NCBI GenBank assembly: GCA_037126765.1
Contig: JBBCBC010000037.1
Location: 9,057,263 to 9,121,262 of the forward strand
From: Stenogyne calaminthoides
Lineage: Eukaryota; Streptophyta; Magnoliopsida; Lamiales; Lamiaceae
Direction of reading: 5' to 3'
DNA: 64,000 nucleotides
In this document: piece by piece, positions 59,832-64,000 of the stretch
Layout of the letters: each line of letters starts with the position of its first letter
Numbering within the stretch: the first letter of the stretch is position 1
Program-made: the position numbers and the translations under genes
Notes under the pieces: model-generated
What the model saw: only the letters and a program-made list of their open reading frames with translations
The model's database searches: none
Told to the model about the DNA's origin: nothing

Positions 59832-62800
59832 ATGCGTCCTCACTTCAATTCTCATCTCTGTAACCCTAATAATCAACTTCAATTGAATGGCGCCAATTCT
59901 CCAGCACCGCAGCAACAGGACTCTCTCTCTTTGCCTCTATCCGTGCGTGTTGTGTGTGTTGTTTGTATCTTGCAGGATTTTCCTTTCGCTAATTTTGTTG
60001 TATGATTTTAATTTCCTTTTTGTGGGTATTTATGCATCAGGTTATGGCGAACCAGGGTAATTTAGGGCAAATTCGGCCTCAATTTCCAGTGGGGATGCTT
60101 AACAATCCGCAGCTGGCGATGCCGCCCTTTACTAACCCAAATGCATTTTTTCCTCCTAACCAGTTTTTCCCTTTTCCACAAGGCACTTTCCCCAACATGG
60201 CTCTTAACAATATGCCTCAGCTTTTAGCCAATAACGCGGTGAATCCGTCTCAGTTCTTGCCTAATGGCGGACAACTGAATATGCAGAATTTAGTGCAAAA
60301 TGTCGCCCAGCTTTTGCAGATGCAAATGATGAACTGTAGCCCTCAGAATTTGGGTCATTTTGTGAATTTGCCATCAGGCGGGGGGAATAACAATGGGGTG
60401 GTGCCACAATCGATCAATGGAAATGTTGGAAACGTTATGCAGCATATGAACCACAATGCTCCTGTACTGCAGGATAATGGGTCTCATAAAGCTCAACAAA
60501 ATGATAATCTTCTTTCTCTTGGTGCTTCGAATCAGCAGGTTGCATTTTCAGTTGCTTTTCTTTTAAATGGTTCATTGTTTTGAAATTTATGCATGTCTTA
60601 CTAAAATTCTTTTTGCCGTCCATGACATTAATATATGTGGTTTTCTTGGTTGTAATTTAACAGTGATCATGTTTGTTTTCAAGTGGAAATTATGCTAACT
60701 GATATGATGTGTGAATTTCTGAATCCGGCATGTAGATTAGGCTTTCTGTGTTTTACTATTTTGCACCTTAAGAGGATATATAGAAGATTTTATCGAGTGC
60801 GGCTAGTTCATATACATGGTGGGCGAAATTTGCATAGAATATCTGAACTTAATTTATTGCATATACAATTTTGGCTGGTTTTTATGCCTGAAACTCTCCG
60901 CTAAAAAGGTTTATGTTTAAGGACTTAATACGTGACTACATTGGTTGTGGATTTTTCCGAAGTGCATATTGAGAATATATATCTCTCAATTAGCTCTTAC
61001 ATTACACTTTTGAGCAGTGGTTTTTTCCTTTTCTTTTCCTTTTTGGGTCACAATTTGAAAATTGATTTCAATCTGCATTACATGTTGCAGAACAATCCTG
61101 GAGTAGCTAATGGGGTGAACAACAGAAACAATAACTGGAGAAAACCTCATAACAATAACTTTACTGGGAATAACAGGTATGATGCATCTCAGAGAGGGTA
61201 TGCTTGTTGTTACTGTTTCATATAGAAATTTCCCTTTCATTATTGGAGATGTAGATGTATAGATGTTACCTCACTTGTTCAAATTTTTGCAGGTCTGGTA
61301 ACAGACAGTTTCATCATCAGCAAAACGCACAGGGAAACTTCAAGTTTAATAATGAAAATCAAGGAAAAGGTGGGGTTTCATTTATTGGTCAATGTTTTCA
61401 TACCATTTTAATAACTGTAACATAAAAATAATCACCCAGGAGAATGCGTGACAATCGAAATGGTTTCGTATGTTTATGGTTCTGGATAATTGACAGCATG
61501 TGGTTCTCTGTGTGGTGGCTTTTGTTCCAACAGCTTTTTTTTTATATAGTTATAATAAAGTTGTAATCCAAGAGTTAATTCCTTTCTTTAAGCTACCCAT
61601 ATCTCTAAAATGTTTGCATTTGTTCATCTATTGTAAATCTGTAGCCTTGAGGTTCTATGTTTCCTAAGATCCTTTTTCTGTGTTTATAAAAGGCAACAAA
61701 AATATTGGAATGAAGAACTTAAACGCATCCAATCACTCCGAGCAAATTCATGTGGGGCAAAAGAGGTACTTCTGTTAATTTCATATTTTTGGATGTTATT
61801 GAACAGAAAAGTATTAGGTAGCTATTCCTTCTACGTTAATTGTATGGTTATGGGAAAAATATTCATATAAAGATAGTTGTTGGAATATTGTCTCAATTGT
61901 AGAGAAGTTCTAGATACGAAATGGGGACTTTTTTTAAAGGAATGCATAGTGTTGTACTAATTAATTGGATTCTTCATTTCTCTTTGCCTTGTACTTTTAG
62001 CTTCATTGACTTGATATCTTCTGTAGACTCTGTATGGTGCTGTTATATAGTTAACATCTAATTGCCTTTTCAATCAAGGTCTTTCATTCCAAACTATCCA
62101 GAAAAAGAAATTCAACAGTGGCGTGAAGAACGTAAAAGAAATTTCCCATCGAAAGCCAACATGGAGAAGGTTCGTATATGAGCAATATCCAAGTGTTATT
62201 AGAGTATATTATCTGTCATTACATTATTTTCTTTACTGCAGAAAGTGAATGCAAAAGAGGCAGAGATCGCAGATGCAGTTGCAAAAATTAGACGACAGGT
62301 ATTTGTACTAATTATTACATAACATCAATGAAGCTTGATCCTCCATCTTTCTTGTAAAGAATATGAACAGTGTCCTGATTATTCGTCATTAACAACTGTA
62401 TGAATAATCTGCTCTCATTTTCTGAATAATTTGCCCTGGTCTGCTCTTATTTTGTTTAGATCTAATATGCAATATATTCCTAGGTACACTTTTATATTAT
62501 TACATCTTATGTGCATGTTGAGATTTTCGAATCACATTCACTGAACTGTTTCCCCTCCATGTAATATTATGCCAATGGCTGACATATGCTGTTTTTACTC
62601 TTTAGGGTCCAAGTTTGTTATCAGAGTAGCTGACATATTTATTGCTGACATATTTATTACTTTTATTCACCGTTAAATATTTGCTTATGTATGAATTGAA
62701 CTTAGATAACATAAATTCAAATTTTGACAGCAACTGAAAGAGATATTGGCAAAGCAAGCTGAATTGGGTGTTGAAGTTGCAGAAATACCACCTTCGTACT

Positions 62801-63363
62801 TATCAGATTCAGAGCAGCGTACAGATGGTAGGCAACTAAACAAAAATAAGCCCTTTGGTAAGAGGGATAGGTTCCTCAACAACAAGTTTGACAAGAGGGG
62901 CAAATTCAACCGAAATGACCGATTCTCAAAGAGACAAAGATTCAAAAACAGTTCTTCAGCAAATCCACAGAACCAAAGTGATCGCTTTACTAAAAAACAG
63001 AGACCGGCTAATGGTTCAGAAACCAAAAAGGAGCCATCTCTGTTGAAGAAACTGTTGAGTTCCGAGATCAAGAAAGATAAGAAACATCTACTGCAGGTTT
63101 TCAGGTTCATGGCGATGAATTCATTCTTCGAGAACTCGCCTGATAGGCCTTTGAAGTATCCTGTAGTCATTGTCAAAGAGTCGGGTGATGAAAGTAAGAT
63201 TTTAGACGAGATTCCCGACGTGATGAAAGACGATACCTGTGCCTCGACTGGTTTAGAAAACAACATAGATTGTACTCGAAATGTAGATATTAGTAGCAGA
63301 GAATATGCTGATGATGGAGATGAAGATGAAATACTTAAAGAAGATGGAGAAATCATTGAATGA
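59832..63363 (+). CDS. NUFIP: NUFIP homologue, box C/D snoRNP assembly factor
   Basis: Nuclear scaffold that brings core proteins and the R2TP/HSP90 machinery to nascent box C/D snoRNPs. Eight exons: 59832..59942, 60041..60538, 61091..61197, 61293..61369, 61693..61765, 62079..62169, 62242..62298 and 62731..63363; 548 residues, all GT-AG and in phase. The N-terminal 200 residues are low-complexity, rich in Gln, Asn, Pro and Phe, followed by Asn-rich exons. Exon 6 encodes the family signature SFIPNYPEKEIQQWREERKR and NFPSK, then an Ala/Lys helix (KVNAKEAEIADAVAKIRRQ). The last exon has repeated K/R-F-(D/N)-R motifs and a very acidic end (DDGDEDEILKEDGEIIE). The first exon (37 residues) is less certain. 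The ATG at 60044 (MANQGN) is the alternative start. The classical zinc finger of animal NUFIP1 is not seen. Confidence 0.85.
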
Positions 63364-64000
63364 TGCTCCCTGCTTTATATTTCTGCCAATATTTGCAATA
63401 TGTATATAAAACTGTATTCGCCTGTGCTACTTTTTATTTTTTGCATCAATCAGAATAGTGTGTGTGTGTGAGCGCGCGCGCGCACTGTTTAGTGCCAAGT
63501 TTTGAGAGCTGTCTTCTGCTCTATGTATGTTTATGAAATTGCCTACTATTTAATGTGGTTTTTACATTATTTAATCAATATATCAGATTATATATGAAAA
63601 TATAATATGCTTGGAATTAAAATTTGAATGTAATGTATATAGTTTGTGCATGTCAGTAAATTAGAGTAGCTAAAATAGCATTTAATCAGAGAAGAAACTA
63701 TACAAACTTTAAATTGATCTTTGCCGCCCATTTCTTTAACCAAATCAAGATGTTACAGTACAGTACATACATATTGTCCTCATGTAATAAATCGTAATTT
63801 ACACAAATTTGAAATTTCATAGAAAAACCTTGACGACTTTTTGTTATGTGCATAACTTTTTCCCCGGTTTGGAAAGCTCCATTGACTAGCGGTTCAGACT
63901 GCAACGCTTTTATTGACTGAAATTTATCTTCATTTATAAGATTTGATTATATATTTATTGTCCAAGTATCTTGTTTTTCTGTAATTATTACTATTAGTAG
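63364..64000. other. 3' flank of NUFIP
   Basis: 3' UTR and spacer. It includes the mixed (GT)n(GC)n microsatellite. The minus frame at 63698..63904 has no recognisable content. Confidence 0.4.
63460..63485. repeat. (GT)n-(GC)n microsatellite
   Basis: A run of alternating purine-pyrimidine (GTGTGTGTGTG then AGCGCGCGCGCGCAC) in the NUFIP 3' region, a sequence type prone to left-handed DNA. Confidence 0.85.

Noticed and set aside
62685..63356. 223-codon minus-strand frame
   Set aside because: Antisense shadow of the last NUFIP exon; Ser/Leu/Phe-rich translation reflects Lys/Arg/Glu codons on the sense strand.

Overview
This window is nuclear DNA of a flowering plant, most likely a eudicot. The genes are intron-rich, the spacers are very A+T-rich, and the sequence is full of plant transposons (hAT, PIF/Harbinger, Mutator-like and Stowaway miniatures, tRNA-derived SINEs, a LINE tail, a solo LTR). 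There are no operons, ribosome binding sites or CRISPR arrays. The species cannot be named from the sequence.

Layout: (1) 0.9-5.6 kb, minus strand: a FAR1/FHY3-family regulator closest to FRS3, with a 5' UTR intron and an 838-bp hAT miniature just upstream of its leader. (2) 7.4-11.2 kb: a SINE with a 16-bp target duplication, then a 3.29-kb PIF/Harbinger-type element carrying exon fragments of three unrelated genes (a CBBY-like HAD phosphatase, a DEAD-box helicase and an alcohol dehydrogenase). (3) 14.7-16.2 kb, minus: a patellin (SEC14 plus GOLD). (4) 17.1-18.3 kb: a Stowaway MITE and a Mutator-type element. (5) 18.8-23.8 kb, minus: a WRINKLED1-like AP2 transcription factor, including its 9-bp micro-exon. 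(6) 24-30 kb: a nursery of small transposons, some nested. (7) 30.2-42.6 kb, plus: a tandem pair of CHY1-like 3-hydroxyisobutyryl-CoA hydrolase loci. The first is a pseudogene; the second is intact with 14 exons and a peroxisomal SKL tail. (8) 43.1-45.8 kb, minus: a REX1-B family gene. (9) 47.5-51.3 kb, minus: VPS36 of ESCRT-II. (10) 51.7-56.2 kb: a TIR-bounded composite holding a broken ribosomal L7/L12 copy, a zf-GRF fragment and a 1.95-kb solo LTR. (11) 57.5-58.7 kb: a LINE tail and a MITE. (12) 59.8-63.4 kb, plus: a NUFIP homologue.

The genes are independent housekeeping and regulatory loci: transcription (FRS3, WRI1-like), lipid and membrane traffic (patellin, VPS36), peroxisomal acyl-CoA metabolism, snoRNP assembly and possibly DNA repair. 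I rebuilt gene models exon by exon from splice sites, reading phase and protein-family similarity recalled from general knowledge. No database search was run. The most notable items are the gene-fragment-carrying Harbinger element, the decayed/intact hydrolase pair, two GC-AG introns, and the nested transposon structures.
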